64,000 nucleotides of DNA from the NCBI RefSeq assembly GCF_001514195.1, contig NZ_KQ948738.1, forward strand, positions 335,207 to 399,206, read 5' to 3'. Positions 7,146 through 15,564 of the stretch are shown piece by piece. The notes under the pieces are model-generated. The model worked only from the letters and a program-made list of their open reading frames with translations, was not told the DNA's origin and made no database searches. Source of the DNA: Streptomyces griseorubiginosus. GTDB taxonomy: Bacteria; Actinomycetota; Actinomycetes; Streptomycetales; Streptomycetaceae. The position numbers were made by a program, and so were the translations under genes. Each line of letters begins with the position of its first letter. Positions within the stretch are counted from its first letter, which is position 1.

Positions 7146-8923
7146 TCGGCGTGGCGCCACCGGCGTACGACCCGGCGGCACCGACGACGGCGAACACCCT
7201 GCCCGTCGGAGCCCCCGCGACCGTACGCGCCTACGTGGCCGAACTGTTCCGCCGGCACCGCCGCGCCTTCGCCCTCCTCGTCGGCGTGAACACTGTGTCG
7301 GTGGTGGCCTCCATGGTGGGGCCCTGGCTGCTCGGCGACCTCGTCGAGCGGGTCTCGGACGGGGCGCGCGAACTCCACCTCGAGCTGACCGCGGGACTGT
7401 TCGTCATCGCCCTGGTCGTCCAGGCCGTCTTCGTACGGCAGGTGCGGCTGCGCGGTGCGATGCTCGGCGAACAGATGCTGGCCGACCTGCGCGAGGACTT
7501 CCTCGTGCGGTCGGTCGGCCTGCCGCCCGGCGTCCTGGAACGGGCCGGGACCGGCGACCTGCTGTCCCGGATCACGACCGACATCGACCGGCTCGGCAAC
7601 GCCATGCGCGAGGCCGTACCGCAACTGGCGATCGGTGTGGTGTGGGCGGCCCTGCTGCTCGGCGGACTCGTGATCACCGCGCCGCCGCTGGCCGCCGCCG
7701 TCCTGCTCGCCCTGCCGCTGCTGATCGCCGGCTGCCGCTGGTACTTCAAGCGGGCACCGTCCGCGTACCGCTCGGAGGCCGCCGGGTACGCCGCGGTGGC
7801 CGCCGCGCTCGCGGAGACCGTGGACGCGGGGCGCACGATCGAGGCGCACCGGCTCGGTGCCCGCCGCATCGAGCTGTCGGAGCGGCGGATCAGGGAGTGG
7901 ACCACCTGGGAGCGGTACACGCTGTGGCTGCGGTCGGTGCTCTTCCCGTGCATCAACGTCAGCCACGTGATGATCCTCTCGTCGGTGCTGATGGTCGGCG
8001 GGGTGTTCGTCCTCCAGGGCTGGATCGGGGTCGGCCAGCTCACGACCGGTGCGCTGATCGCGCAGATGCTGATCGACCCGGTCGGGCTGATCCTGCGCTG
8101 GTACGACGAGCTCCAGGTGGCCCAGGTGTCGCTGGCCCGGCTGGTGGGCGTCCGGGACGTCGAGCCGGCCGGTACGGACGCCGGGCTCGCGCCCGACGGG
8201 CGGGAGGTGCGTGCGGACCGGGTGCACTTCGGCTACCTGGAGGGAGTCGACGTCCTGCGCAAGGTGTCCCTGGAGGTCGCGCCCGGCACCCGGCTGGCGC
8301 TGGTCGGTCCCTCGGGCGCCGGCAAGTCCACCCTGGGCAGACTGCTGGCCGGCATCTACGCGCCCCGGGACGGCCGGGTCACCCTGGGCGGCGCCGAGCT
8401 GTCCGGGATGTCCGCCGAACGGGTCCGTGAGCATGTGGCCCTCGTCAACCAGGAGCACCACGTCTTCGTGGGCTCCCTGCGCGACAACCTCCTGCTCGCC
8501 CGGACGGACGCCACGGACGCCGAGCTGTGGGCGGCCCTGGGCGCGGTCGACGCGGACGGGTGGGCACGCGCGCTCGACGACGGCCTGGACACCGAGGTCG
8601 GCTCGGGCGGGCTGACCGTCACCCCCGCCCAGGCACAGCAGGTGGCGCTGGCCCGTCTGGTGCTGGCCGACCCGCACACCCTGGTCCTCGACGAGGCGAC
8701 GTCGCTGCTCGACCCCCGGGCGGCCCGTCACCTGGAACGCTCCCTGGCCCGCGTCCTCGACGGCCGCACGGTCGTCGCGATCGCCCACCGGCTGCACACT
8801 GCCCACGACGCGGACGTCATCGCCGTCGTCGAGAACGGCCGCATCAGCGAGCTGGGCAGCCACGAGGAGCTGGTCACGGCGGACGGCGCGTATGCGGCGT
8901 TGTGGCGGTCCTGGCACGGGTGA
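7142..8923 (+). CDS. ABC exporter half, ATPase with intact Walker A but degenerate signature
   Basis: 593-residue partner of the preceding gene, with its ATG inside that gene's stop codon. Residues about 30-330 are the exporter membrane domain. The ATPase part has a perfect Walker A, GPSGAGKST (about residue 389), a normal Walker B with Glu (LVLDEATS) and an intact H-loop (IAHRLHT), but the signature motif reads TPAQAQQ instead of LSGGQ (about residue 495). With the partner's defects this leaves exactly one complete nucleotide site in the heterodimer, made from this protein's Walker A, B and H-loop and the partner's signature. This matches the asymmetric heterodimeric exporters of the TM287/288 and TmrAB type. 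Substrate unknown; no regulator lies adjacent. Confidence 0.92.
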   Translation: MIGVAPPAYDPAAPTTANTLPVGAPATVRAYVAELFRRHRRAFALLVGVNTVSVVASMVGPWLLGDLVERVSDGARELHLELTAGLFVIALVVQAVFVRQVRLRGAMLGEQMLADLREDFLVRSVGLPPGVLERAGTGDLLSRITTDIDRLGNAMREAVPQLAIGVVWAALLLGGLVITAPPLAAAVLLALPLLIAGCRWYFKRAPSAYRSEAAGYAAVAAALAETVDAGRTIEAHRLGARRIELSERRIREWTTWERYTLWLRSVLFPCINVSHVMILSSVLMVGGVFVLQGWIGVGQLTTGALIAQMLIDPVGLILRWYDELQVAQVSLARLVGVRDVEPAGTDAGLAPDGREVRADRVHFGYLEGVDVLRKVSLEVAPGTRLALVGPSGAGKSTLGRLLAGIYAPRDGRVTLGGAELSGMSAERVREHVALVNQEHHVFVGSLRDNLLLARTDATDAELWAALGAVDADGWARALDDGLDTEVGSGGLTVTPAQAQQVALARLVLADPHTLVLDEATSLLDPRAARHLERSLARVLDGRTVVAIAHRLHTAHDADVIAVVENGRISELGSHEELVTADGAYAALWRSWHG

Positions 8924-9264
8924 GGAGCGGGACGACGCCGGGGTGACGGACGCCGGGGTGGTGGGCGCCGGGTGGGGGGGGCGTCGGGTGGGTGGTGGGC
9001 CCACCTCACGCCACGCCCCGCTCGCCCCCTCCCCCGGCAGCCACCCCACCCCACACCCCGGCCCCGCCTACCCCTGCTCCGGCCGGTGCAGCGCCCCTGG
9101 CGTTGCGCTGTCCCGAACCGGGGTGGAAGGCTGGACAGCAGCACCGGCTCAGGGAGCGTGTGCGGGCGGCTCGGGCCGCCTGCGGGCGCGGCAAGTGCCC
9201 CGGGGGTCCGTGGCCCGCCTGGGCTGCGGAGGATCGGGCCCGTCCCCTTCACCTGGAGGTACCC
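8924..9264. other. Gene-free 341-base spacer with G-run/C-run switch
   Basis: No gene recognised. 8934-8990 is strongly G-rich with imperfect direct repeats of GACGCCGGGGTG (8934-8945 and 8949-8960, with a degenerate third). A perfect 12-base palindrome GGTGGGCCCACC lies at 8994-9005, after which the strand becomes C-rich to about 9090. The left part may act as terminator for the ABC pair; the right part (to 9264) should contain the promoter of the DUF5709 gene, whose ribosome binding site is CTGGAGGT at 9253-9260. Confidence 0.5.
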
Positions 9265-9735
9265 GTGGACAGCTCCGACGGATGGGGAGACGACGTCTAC
9301 CAGCCCGACGGCTCCGAGATCCAGGACGACGCGGGGCTGCTCGACGCGGAGGACACCCTGGAGGACGACGGGGTCGACGACCCCCTCGACCGCGGCTGGT
9401 CCCCACCGGACAGACCGTGGGCGGTGGAGCACACCGGCGTGACCGCCGCGGAGCGCCGACAGGGCGAGACGCTGGACCAGCGGCTCGCTGAGGAACTTCC
9501 CGACTTCGTGCCGTCCGACGGCGACGGCATCGGCGACGTGGACGGCACCGACGGCGAACTCCTGGACAACGAGGTCGGCGCGATGCGCTCCGGCCGTCTC
9601 GTGGCCCCCGACGAAGGGGCTCACGAGGACGAGGAGAGCGCGCTGGTCGCCACGGACGTGGGCATCGACGGCGCCGCGGCGTCCGCCGAGGAGGCGGCGA
9701 TGCACATCGTGGACGAGGAGACCCTGTCCGGCTGA
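9265..9735 (+). CDS. DUF5709 family protein
   Basis: 156-residue very acidic, hydrophilic protein with no signal peptide or membrane segment. The start chosen is the GTG at 9265, five bases after the GGAGGT site; a longer open frame upstream has no ribosome binding site and proline-rich, non-conserved composition. The segment 'DTLEDDGVDDPLDRGWSPPDRPW' (split: DTLEDDGVDD and PLDRGWSPPDRPW) is the family signature, and the C-terminus has 'ADEAAMHIV'-like helix (AEEAAMHIVDEE). Function of the family is unknown; members are common in Streptomyces. Followed by rpmE2 after a tandem-repeat spacer. Confidence 0.75.
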   Translation: MDSSDGWGDDVYQPDGSEIQDDAGLLDAEDTLEDDGVDDPLDRGWSPPDRPWAVEHTGVTAAERRQGETLDQRLAEELPDFVPSDGDGIGDVDGTDGELLDNEVGAMRSGRLVAPDEGAHEDEESALVATDVGIDGAAASAEEAAMHIVDEETLSG

Positions 9736-9778
9736 GAACACAGCTGAGAACACGGCTGGGAGCACGGCTGAGAGCACG
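9731..9778 (+). repeat. Four tandem copies of a 12-base unit before rpmE2
   Basis: Unit GCTGAGAACACG repeated four times head to tail (9731-9742, 9743-9754, 9755-9766, 9767-9778) with one to three substitutions per copy. The first copy contains the DUF5709 stop codon TGA (9733-9735), and the array ends 26 bases before the rpmE2 start. A multiple of 12 keeps an open frame in principle, but a stop follows in the array, so it is not coding. Confidence 0.85.
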
Positions 9779-9804
9779 ACACCCGCACCGCACGAGGAAC
9801 CGCC

Positions 9805-10065
9805 ATGCAGCAGGACAAGCACCCCGACTACCACGAGGTCGTCTTCCGTGACCGCTCCGCCGGTTACGCCTTCCTGACCCGCTCCACCGCGACCAGCGAC
9901 CGGACCATCGAGTGGGACGACGGCGAGACCTACCCGGTGGTGGACGTGGAGATCTCCTCGGAGAGCCACCCCTTCTACACCGGGAAGGCGCGGACGGTGG
10001 ACTCGGAGGGCCGCGTGGCTGCCTTCGAGCGGCGGTACGGCGGCGGGACCGGCCAGGACGGCTGA
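9805..10065 (+). CDS. rpmE2: 50S ribosomal protein L31 type B (zinc-free form)
   Basis: 86-residue ribosomal protein. The N-terminus (MQQDKHPDYHEVVFRD) and 'SHPFYTGK' are diagnostic for bacterial L31, and the absence of the CxxC zinc ribbon makes it the type B, zinc-independent paralogue. In other actinobacteria this form replaces the zinc-binding L31 under zinc starvation and is repressed by Zur. I looked for an AT-rich Zur-like dyad upstream and saw none; the upstream spacer is the 12-base tandem array instead. It may be cotranscribed with the DUF5709 gene 69 bases upstream. Confidence 0.93.
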   Translation: MQQDKHPDYHEVVFRDRSAGYAFLTRSTATSDRTIEWDDGETYPVVDVEISSESHPFYTGKARTVDSEGRVAAFERRYGGGTGQDG

Positions 10066-10077
10066 CCGACCGGCCGC

Positions 10078-10099
10078 CCCCGGCGCGCCAGGGCCGGGG
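10078..10099. terminator. Hairpin between rpmE2 and the YdjM-like gene
   Basis: Arms CCCCGGC (10078-10084) and GCCGGGG (10093-10099) with an 8-base loop, between two convergent genes. A modest but GC-only stem. Confidence 0.5.
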
Positions 10100-10127
10100 A
10101 GCGTGTCAGTACCCTCGCGCGCCGGCC

Positions 10128-10922
10128 TCAGATGAAGTTCAGCGCCGCCGCGCAGCCCACTCCCCCGAGCAGCATGAACGCCGGCATCAGCACCTTCAGC
10201 TCGACCCAGCTGCCCGCGCGGAACCGCATCACCTTCGGCGGTCCGATCGGGTACCAGCGCTTTCGGCCCACCGGGATCGGCCACAGGATCGGGCAGCCCG
10301 ACACCGTCAGCGCGTCCCCGATGTCGTGCACGAGCGCACCCAGGACCACCGGCAGCCCCAGCCACATGTACTCCTGGCCGGGCTGGGTGAACAGCCAGTT
10401 CGAGCCGTTGCCCGGCTTGTCCAGGACACCGGCGATGATCCACGCACTGGTGGCCGCCAGCAGCCACACCAGGACGTCGGCACTGGAGCCCCGGGTGGCC
10501 CGCCACAGCAGGCCCTCGATGGCCAGCACCATGTGCACGAAGAGGATCGCGAGCACGGCCCACCGGTCGCCGGTGATCGCCACCACCGAGCAGCCCACAC
10601 CGATCAGGACGGCCCACAGCCAGGTGTGCGTGAGCGTGCGGTGACCGCCGGAACGACGAGGGTCGCCCTGCTTCCTGGTCGCCTTGTAGACGGCGTAGGA
10701 GAGCTTGTCGACGATCTCGCACAGGGCCCGGGAGACCGGCCCGAAGGCCCGCGAGATCGTGGCCGCCTTGTGGTCGAGATCGGGAGCGAGCGCGGCGCCG
10801 GCGCAGATCAGCGCTCCGGCCAGCAGCACGGGCCACGGCATGGTGTGCCCCGTGGCGGCGGCAGCCGCTCCTACGCCCAGCCAGGCCGCGGCGCCCGACA
10901 GTGAGTGTGCTGGTCCCATCAT
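10128..10922 (-). CDS. YdjM-like membrane-bound metal-dependent hydrolase
   Basis: About 264 residues, with ATG at 10922 chosen because family members begin MMGPAHSLSG; an alternative ATG at 10940 sits closer to a GAGGA site. The N-terminal HS, the 'APDLDHK' motif (about residue 41) and 'GGHRTLTHTWLW' with HR-x3-H (about residue 86), followed by a later 'GALVHDIGDALTVSGCPILWP' (in two parts), are the conserved metal-ligand positions of the DUF457/YdjM family (PF04307). At least four hydrophobic segments indicate an integral membrane protein. E. coli YdjM is a LexA-regulated protein of unclear function. It is divergent from the helicase at 11068. A small palindrome CCCCTGTAGGGG (11033-11044) lies between them. 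Confidence 0.75.
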   Translation of the reverse strand: MMGPAHSLSGAAAWLGVGAAAAATGHTMPWPVLLAGALICAGAALAPDLDHKAATISRAFGPVSRALCEIVDKLSYAVYKATRKQGDPRRSGGHRTLTHTWLWAVLIGVGCSVVAITGDRWAVLAILFVHMVLAIEGLLWRATRGSSADVLVWLLAATSAWIIAGVLDKPGNGSNWLFTQPGQEYMWLGLPVVLGALVHDIGDALTVSGCPILWPIPVGRKRWYPIGPPKVMRFRAGSWVELKVLMPAFMLLGGVGCAAALNFI

Positions 10923-11067
10923 CGGCGTTGCCCGCCCCATTCCTCGTGTGCCACCGTCCAGTTGACCGGCTGCGCTGACGCTCCGTCGGCGACACAGCGT
11001 ACTGGTCATGATCTTCCTCCCGACAACCGATTCCCCTGTAGGGGAGGAGGCCAGGCAAGATGGGTCC

Positions 11068-13581
11068 GTGACCCTCATCGATCAGCTGCCGCAGACCGCA
11101 GACCCCGACGCCCTCTACGAAGCCTTCGAGTCGTGGGCCGGGGAGCGGGGTCTCACGCTCTACCCCCACCAGGAGGAGGCGCTGATCGAGGTGGTCTCCG
11201 GCGCGAACGTGATCGTGTCGACGCCCACCGGCTCCGGCAAGAGCATGATCGCGGCGGGTGCCCACTTCGCCGCCCTGGCCCGCGACGAGGTCACCTTCTA
11301 CACCGCGCCCATCAAGGCGCTGGTCTCGGAGAAGTTCTTCGAGCTGTGCAAGATGTTCGGCACCGAGAACGTCGGCATGCTGACCGGTGACGCCTCCGTC
11401 AACGCCGACGCGCCCGTGATCTGCTGCACCGCCGAGGTCCTCGCGTCGATCGCGCTGCGCGACGGCAAGCAGGCGGACGTCGGCCAGGTCGTCATGGACG
11501 AGTTCCACTTCTACGCGGAGGCGGACCGCGGCTGGGCCTGGCAGATCCCCATCCTGGAGCTTCCGCAGGCGCAGTTCATCCTGATGTCGGCCACGCTCGG
11601 CGACGTCTCGATGTTCGAGAAGGACCTCACCCGGCGCACCGGCCGGCCGACGTCGGTGGTGCGCTCGGCGACCCGCCCCGTGCCGCTCTCCTACGAGTAC
11701 AGGCTCACCCCGCTCACCGAGACCCTGACGGAGCTCCTGGAGACCAAGCAGGCGCCGGTCTACATCGTGCACTTCACGCAGGCGCAGGCCGTGGAGCGGG
11801 CGCAGGCGCTGATGAGCATCAACATGTGCTCGCGCGAGGAGAAGGACCAGATCGCCGAGCTGATCGGCAACTTCCGCTTCACCACCAAGTTCGGCCGCAA
11901 CCTCTCCCGCTACGTCCGCCACGGCATCGGCGTCCACCACGCCGGCATGCTGCCCAAGTACCGGCGGCTGGTGGAGAAGCTCGCCCAGGCCGGTCTGCTG
12001 AAGGTCATCTGCGGCACCGACACCCTCGGCGTCGGTGTCAACGTGCCCATCCGCACGGTGCTGTTCACGGCACTGACCAAGTACGACGGCAACCGTGTCC
12101 GCACCCTGCGCGCCCGCGAGTTCCACCAGATCGCGGGGCGCGCGGGCCGGGCCGGCTTCGACACCGCGGGCTTCGTGGTCGCCCAGGCGCCCGAGCACGT
12201 CGTCGAGAACGAGAAGGCGCTCGCCAAGGCCGGTGACGATCCGAAGAAGCGCCGCAAGGTCGTCCGCAAGAAGGCGCCCGAGGGATTCGTCGCCTGGTCG
12301 GACAGCACCTTCGAGAAGCTGATCGCCTCCGAGCCGGAGCCGCTGACGTCCCGCTTCCGGGTCACCCACACGATGCTCCTTTCGGTGATCGCCCGCCCGG
12401 GCAACGCGTTCGAGGCCATGCGGCACCTCCTGGAGGACAACCACGAGCCGCGCAAGCAGCAGTTGCGGCACATCAGGCGGGCGATCGCCATCTACCGTTC
12501 GCTGCTGGACGGCGGCATCGTCGAGAAGCTCGACGAGCCCGACGCCGCCGGCCGGATCGTCCGCCTCACCGTGGACCTCCAGCAGGACTTCGCGCTGAAC
12601 CAGCCGCTGTCCACGTTCGCGCTCGCCGCGTTCGAGCTGCTCGACCCCGAATCGCCGTCCTACGCCCTGGACATGGTGTCGGTCGTGGAGTCCACGCTGG
12701 ACGACCCCCGGCAGATCCTCGTCGCCCAGCTGAACAAGGCGAAGGGCGAGGCGGTGGCCGCGATGAAGGCGGACGGCGTCGAGTACGAGGAGCGCATGGA
12801 GCGCCTCCAGGACGTCAGCTACCCGAAGCCCCTGGAGGAGCTGCTCTTCCACGCGTACAACACGTACCGCAAGAGCCATCCGTGGGTCGGCGACCATCCG
12901 CTCTCCCCGAAGTCCGTCATCCGTGACATGTACGAACGAGCCATGTCCTTCACGGAGTTGGTGTCCTTCTACGAGCTGGCCCGCACCGAGGGCATCGTGC
13001 TGCGGTACCTCGCCAGCGCGTACAAGGCGCTCGATCACAACATCCCGGACGACCTGAAGTCCGAGGACCTCCAGGACCTGATCGAGTGGCTCGGCGAGAC
13101 GGTCCGCCAGGTCGACTCCAGCCTCCTGGACGAGTGGGAGCAGCTCGCCAACCCGGAGGAGATGACCGCCGAGGAGGCCCAGGAGAGGGCCGACGAGGTC
13201 AAGCCGGTCACCACCAACGCGCGCGCCTTCCGGGTCCTGGTCCGCAATGCCATGTTCCGCCGCGTCGAACTCGCCGCCCTGGACCAGGTCGAGGAACTCG
13301 GCGAGATGGACGCCGAGGCCGGCTGGGACGCCGATGCGTGGGGCGAGGCGATGGACAAGTACTGGGACGAGTACGACGACCTCGGCACCGGCCCCGACGC
13401 GCGTGGTCCGAAGCTGCTGCGGATCGAGGAGGAGCCGGAGAACAGGCTCTGGCGCGTCCGCCAGACCTTCGCCGACCCGAACGGCGACCACGACTGGGGC
13501 ATCAGTGCGGAGGTCGACCTCACCGCCTCCGACGCGGAGGGCCGCGCGGTCGTCCGGGTCACCGACGTCGGCCAGCTGTGA
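11068..13581 (+). CDS. DEAD/DEAH-box helicase with DUF3516 C-terminus
   Basis: 837-residue superfamily 2 helicase, GTG start at 11068 (an upstream in-frame ATG gives an extension without conserved residues). Motifs in order: Walker A TPTGSGKS (about residue 51), motif II VMDEFHFY (DEFH in place of DEVH), motif III MSATLGD, then in the second RecA lobe HHAGMLPKYR, 'CGTDTLGVGVNVP' and motif VI QIAGRAGRAG. This order and the HHAG motif are those of the Ski2-like RNA helicases. The last about 400 residues match the actinobacterial DUF3516 extension. Probably acts in RNA processing or decay; no direct evidence in the sequence. An 18-base tandem repeat separates it from the thioesterase gene downstream. 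Confidence 0.9.
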   Translation: MTLIDQLPQTADPDALYEAFESWAGERGLTLYPHQEEALIEVVSGANVIVSTPTGSGKSMIAAGAHFAALARDEVTFYTAPIKALVSEKFFELCKMFGTENVGMLTGDASVNADAPVICCTAEVLASIALRDGKQADVGQVVMDEFHFYAEADRGWAWQIPILELPQAQFILMSATLGDVSMFEKDLTRRTGRPTSVVRSATRPVPLSYEYRLTPLTETLTELLETKQAPVYIVHFTQAQAVERAQALMSINMCSREEKDQIAELIGNFRFTTKFGRNLSRYVRHGIGVHHAGMLPKYRRLVEKLAQAGLLKVICGTDTLGVGVNVPIRTVLFTALTKYDGNRVRTLRAREFHQIAGRAGRAGFDTAGFVVAQAPEHVVENEKALAKAGDDPKKRRKVVRKKAPEGFVAWSDSTFEKLIASEPEPLTSRFRVTHTMLLSVIARPGNAFEAMRHLLEDNHEPRKQQLRHIRRAIAIYRSLLDGGIVEKLDEPDAAGRIVRLTVDLQQDFALNQPLSTFALAAFELLDPESPSYALDMVSVVESTLDDPRQILVAQLNKAKGEAVAAMKADGVEYEERMERLQDVSYPKPLEELLFHAYNTYRKSHPWVGDHPLSPKSVIRDMYERAMSFTELVSFYELARTEGIVLRYLASAYKALDHNIPDDLKSEDLQDLIEWLGETVRQVDSSLLDEWEQLANPEEMTAEEAQERADEVKPVTTNARAFRVLVRNAMFRRVELAALDQVEELGEMDAEAGWDADAWGEAMDKYWDEYDDLGTGPDARGPKLLRIEEEPENRLWRVRQTFADPNGDHDWGISAEVDLTASDAEGRAVVRVTDVGQL

Positions 13582-13602
13582 GTCGCATGCCGGCCGTGAG
13601 GG

Positions 13603-13638
13603 CCAGGTCTTTTGTGAGCCCCAGGTCCGTTGTGAGCC
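13603..13638 (+). repeat. 18-base tandem duplication before tesB
   Basis: Two adjacent copies (13603-13620 and 13621-13638) of an 18-base unit beginning CCAGGTC and ending TTGTGAGCC, differing at two positions. Lies in the 73-base spacer between the helicase stop and the thioesterase start. Confidence 0.8.
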
Positions 13639-13654
13639 AAGGAGAATCCCACCG

Positions 13655-14521
13655 ATGACGAACCCGGCCGAGAGGCTCGTCGATCTGCTCGACCTGGAGC
13701 AGATCGAGGTCAACATCTTCCGCGGCCGAAGCCCGCACGAGTCCCTCCAGCGGGTCTTCGGCGGCCAGGTCGCGGGCCAGGCGCTGGTGGCCGCCGCCCG
13801 CACCACGGAGGGCGACCGCCCGGTGCACTCGCTGCACGCGTACTTCCTGCGTCCGGGCCGGCCCGGCGTGCCGATCGTGTACCAGGTCGAGCGGGTGCGG
13901 GACGGGCGGTCGTTCACCACCCGCCGGGTCACCGCGGTGCAGCAGGGCCGCACGATCTTCAATCTCACCGCCTCCTTTCACAAGCCTGAGGAAGGTCCGT
14001 TCGAGCACCAGCTGCCGCCCGCTCGCAAGGTCCCGGACCCGGAGTCCCTGCCGCGGGTCGGGGATGAGATCCGGGAGCACCTGGGCGAGCTGCCCGAGCA
14101 GTTGGAGCGGATGGCGCGCCGCCAGCCCTTCGACATCCGGTACGTGGACCGGCTGCGCTGGAGCGCCGAGGAGGTCAAGGACGCCGAGCCGCGCAGTGCG
14201 GTGTGGATGCGCGCGGTCGGGCCGCTGGGCGACGACCCGGTGGTGCACACCTGCGCGCTGACCTACGCGAGCGACATGACCCTGCTGGACGCCGTCCGCC
14301 TCCCGGTCCAGCCCCTCTGGGGCCCGCGGACCTTCGACATCGCGTCGCTGGACCACGCCATGTGGTTCCACCGGCCCTTCCGCGCGGACGAGTGGTTCCT
14401 GTACGACCAGGAGTCGCCGATCGCGACGGGCGGACGCGGGCTGGCCCGCGGCCGGATCTACGACCTGGAGGGGCGTCTGCTGGTGTCCGTCGTCCAGGAA
14501 GGGTTGTTCCGGGCGCTGTAG
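13655..14521 (+). CDS. tesB: Acyl-CoA thioesterase II
   Basis: 288-residue double-hotdog thioesterase that hydrolyses medium- and long-chain acyl-CoA. The start is the ATG at 13655 behind AAGGAGAA. The N-terminal hotdog has 'RVFGGQVAGQALVAA' and 'VHSLHAYFLRPG', and the C-terminal hotdog 'YASDMTLLD', 'SLDHAMWFHRPF' and 'RGLARGRIYD', all characteristic of TesB. The catalytic Asp/Thr(Ser)/Gln triad positions are represented by YASD and the Gln of 'SVVQEGLFR'. Length matches E. coli TesB (286). Likely role is recycling of CoA esters. Confidence 0.95.
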   Translation: MTNPAERLVDLLDLEQIEVNIFRGRSPHESLQRVFGGQVAGQALVAAARTTEGDRPVHSLHAYFLRPGRPGVPIVYQVERVRDGRSFTTRRVTAVQQGRTIFNLTASFHKPEEGPFEHQLPPARKVPDPESLPRVGDEIREHLGELPEQLERMARRQPFDIRYVDRLRWSAEEVKDAEPRSAVWMRAVGPLGDDPVVHTCALTYASDMTLLDAVRLPVQPLWGPRTFDIASLDHAMWFHRPFRADEWFLYDQESPIATGGRGLARGRIYDLEGRLLVSVVQEGLFRAL

Positions 14522-14546
14522 GCGGTGCGTTCAGGCGGTGCGTTCA
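14521..14546 (+). repeat. Perfect 13-base tandem duplication at gene junction
   Basis: GGCGGTGCGTTCA occurs twice head to tail (14521-14533 and 14534-14546). The first base belongs to the tesB stop codon and the last three to the stop codon of the convergent gene at 14544. Confidence 0.9.
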
Positions 14547-15440
14547 GGCGCTTCTGCGCCGGAGCCAGCCCAGCAGGCCGCCGCGGGACGGTTCCTGCGG
14601 CGCCGCCGGCGCCGACGGCTCTGCCGGTGGCGGCGCGGCGGGTGTCCGCCGGGCCGCCGGGCGTGGTGCGGGCCGGAAGCGTCGGGCGTCGTCCAGGACA
14701 TGGACCAGCTCGCTCCTCAGCCATTCGGTCTCCGCCGGGTCGTCCGCCGTCATGATCTTCTCGACGAGGTGCGCGGCAGGTGAGCCCAGCGCCCCGTGGG
14801 CGGGCGGTCCGGGCCGGAAACGGCTCAGGTGCGAGCGGTCGTAGGGGTCCGGGACGAGTTCCGCGATCTGGGCGGGGTCGAGGAAGGCGGCGAGGACTCC
14901 GGCGCTCTCCCAGGGGTCTTCGGCGAGGCGCAGGAGGAATCCCCGGTGGCGTCCGCGCCAGTTGCGGGCACGCAGGTCGACGCCCTCGTCCAGCATGTCG
15001 CGCAGACCTTCGGGCATGCGTCGCCCGGTCAGCAGCGGCTTGTTCTCCTCGACCACCGTGAACTCCTCGAGTTCCGTGGCCAGATACAGCCATACGACGG
15101 TCCGGTACCTGTTGAGGTAGAAGCGCACCGGCGAGATCAGGCCGAGGCGGGCCAGGCGGGTGAACCTGCCGACGGGGATGTCCATGACCTCCGCGCCCTC
15201 GGTGGTGCCCACGAGCCGTACCCGCTCACGCAGTGCGTCCGGGAAGCCGTCCGTGGCCCGCTGCCGGTCGATCTCCGAAGGAGTCACGCGGCGGCCCCCG
15301 CCTCCTTCGTCGGGCATCGTCCGGATCAGACCGAGGTGGACGGCGAGGTCGAACTCGCTGCGCTTGAGGCCCAGTTCGCGGGCCGCGCGGCTGGGTGTGC
15401 AGGAGTGGCGCCGGATTTGGGTGATCGTGCTGCTCGACAT
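14544..15440 (-). CDS. DUF6397-like protein with HTH-like N-terminus
   Basis: 298 residues; ATG at 15440 is preceded by GGGGGAG at proper distance, so the longer open frame upstream is not used. The N-terminal 60 residues (SRAARELGLKRSEFDLAVHLGLI) look like a winged-helix or MerR-like DNA-reading segment, repeated in spirit at about residue 85 (VGRFTRLARLGLISPVRFYLNRYR). The rest is charged and helical with an Arg/Ala/Pro-rich tail. I recall this architecture from a Streptomyces family annotated DUF6397, function unknown. It could be a regulator, but there is no direct evidence. A consensus DnaA box lies upstream at 15529. Confidence 0.65.
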   Translation of the reverse strand: MSSSTITQIRRHSCTPSRAARELGLKRSEFDLAVHLGLIRTMPDEGGGGRRVTPSEIDRQRATDGFPDALRERVRLVGTTEGAEVMDIPVGRFTRLARLGLISPVRFYLNRYRTVVWLYLATELEEFTVVEENKPLLTGRRMPEGLRDMLDEGVDLRARNWRGRHRGFLLRLAEDPWESAGVLAAFLDPAQIAELVPDPYDRSHLSRFRPGPPAHGALGSPAAHLVEKIMTADDPAETEWLRSELVHVLDDARRFRPAPRPAARRTPAAPPPAEPSAPAAPQEPSRGGLLGWLRRRSA

Positions 15441-15528
15441 GGTCGCTCCCCCGTGGAGTCGTCGCTCACGCTGTGTGCGTTCGCCGTGTGACACACCGTA
15501 GCCGGTGGGGCGAGACGCGTGGCGGGCC

Positions 15529-15537
15529 TGTGGATAA
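15529..15537 (-). promoter_or_regulatory. Perfect DnaA box
   Basis: TGTGGATAA, the complement of the consensus TTATCCACA, in the 124-base spacer upstream of the gene at 14544-15440. A single box far from any origin may titrate or allow control by DnaA. Confidence 0.45.
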
Positions 15538-15564
15538 CCCCACGGGGGGCGAAGAACTGGCAGG

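Noticed and set aside
11033..11044. Palindrome CCCCTGTAGGGG between the YdjM-like and helicase genes
   Set aside because: Short and GC-rich; without a conserved partner or known family motif I cannot call it an operator.
8728..13968. A very long minus-strand open frame covering several plus-strand genes
   Set aside because: It runs antisense to clearly conserved genes (helicase, ABC exporter, L31) and has the composition of a GC-rich shadow frame, not a protein family.
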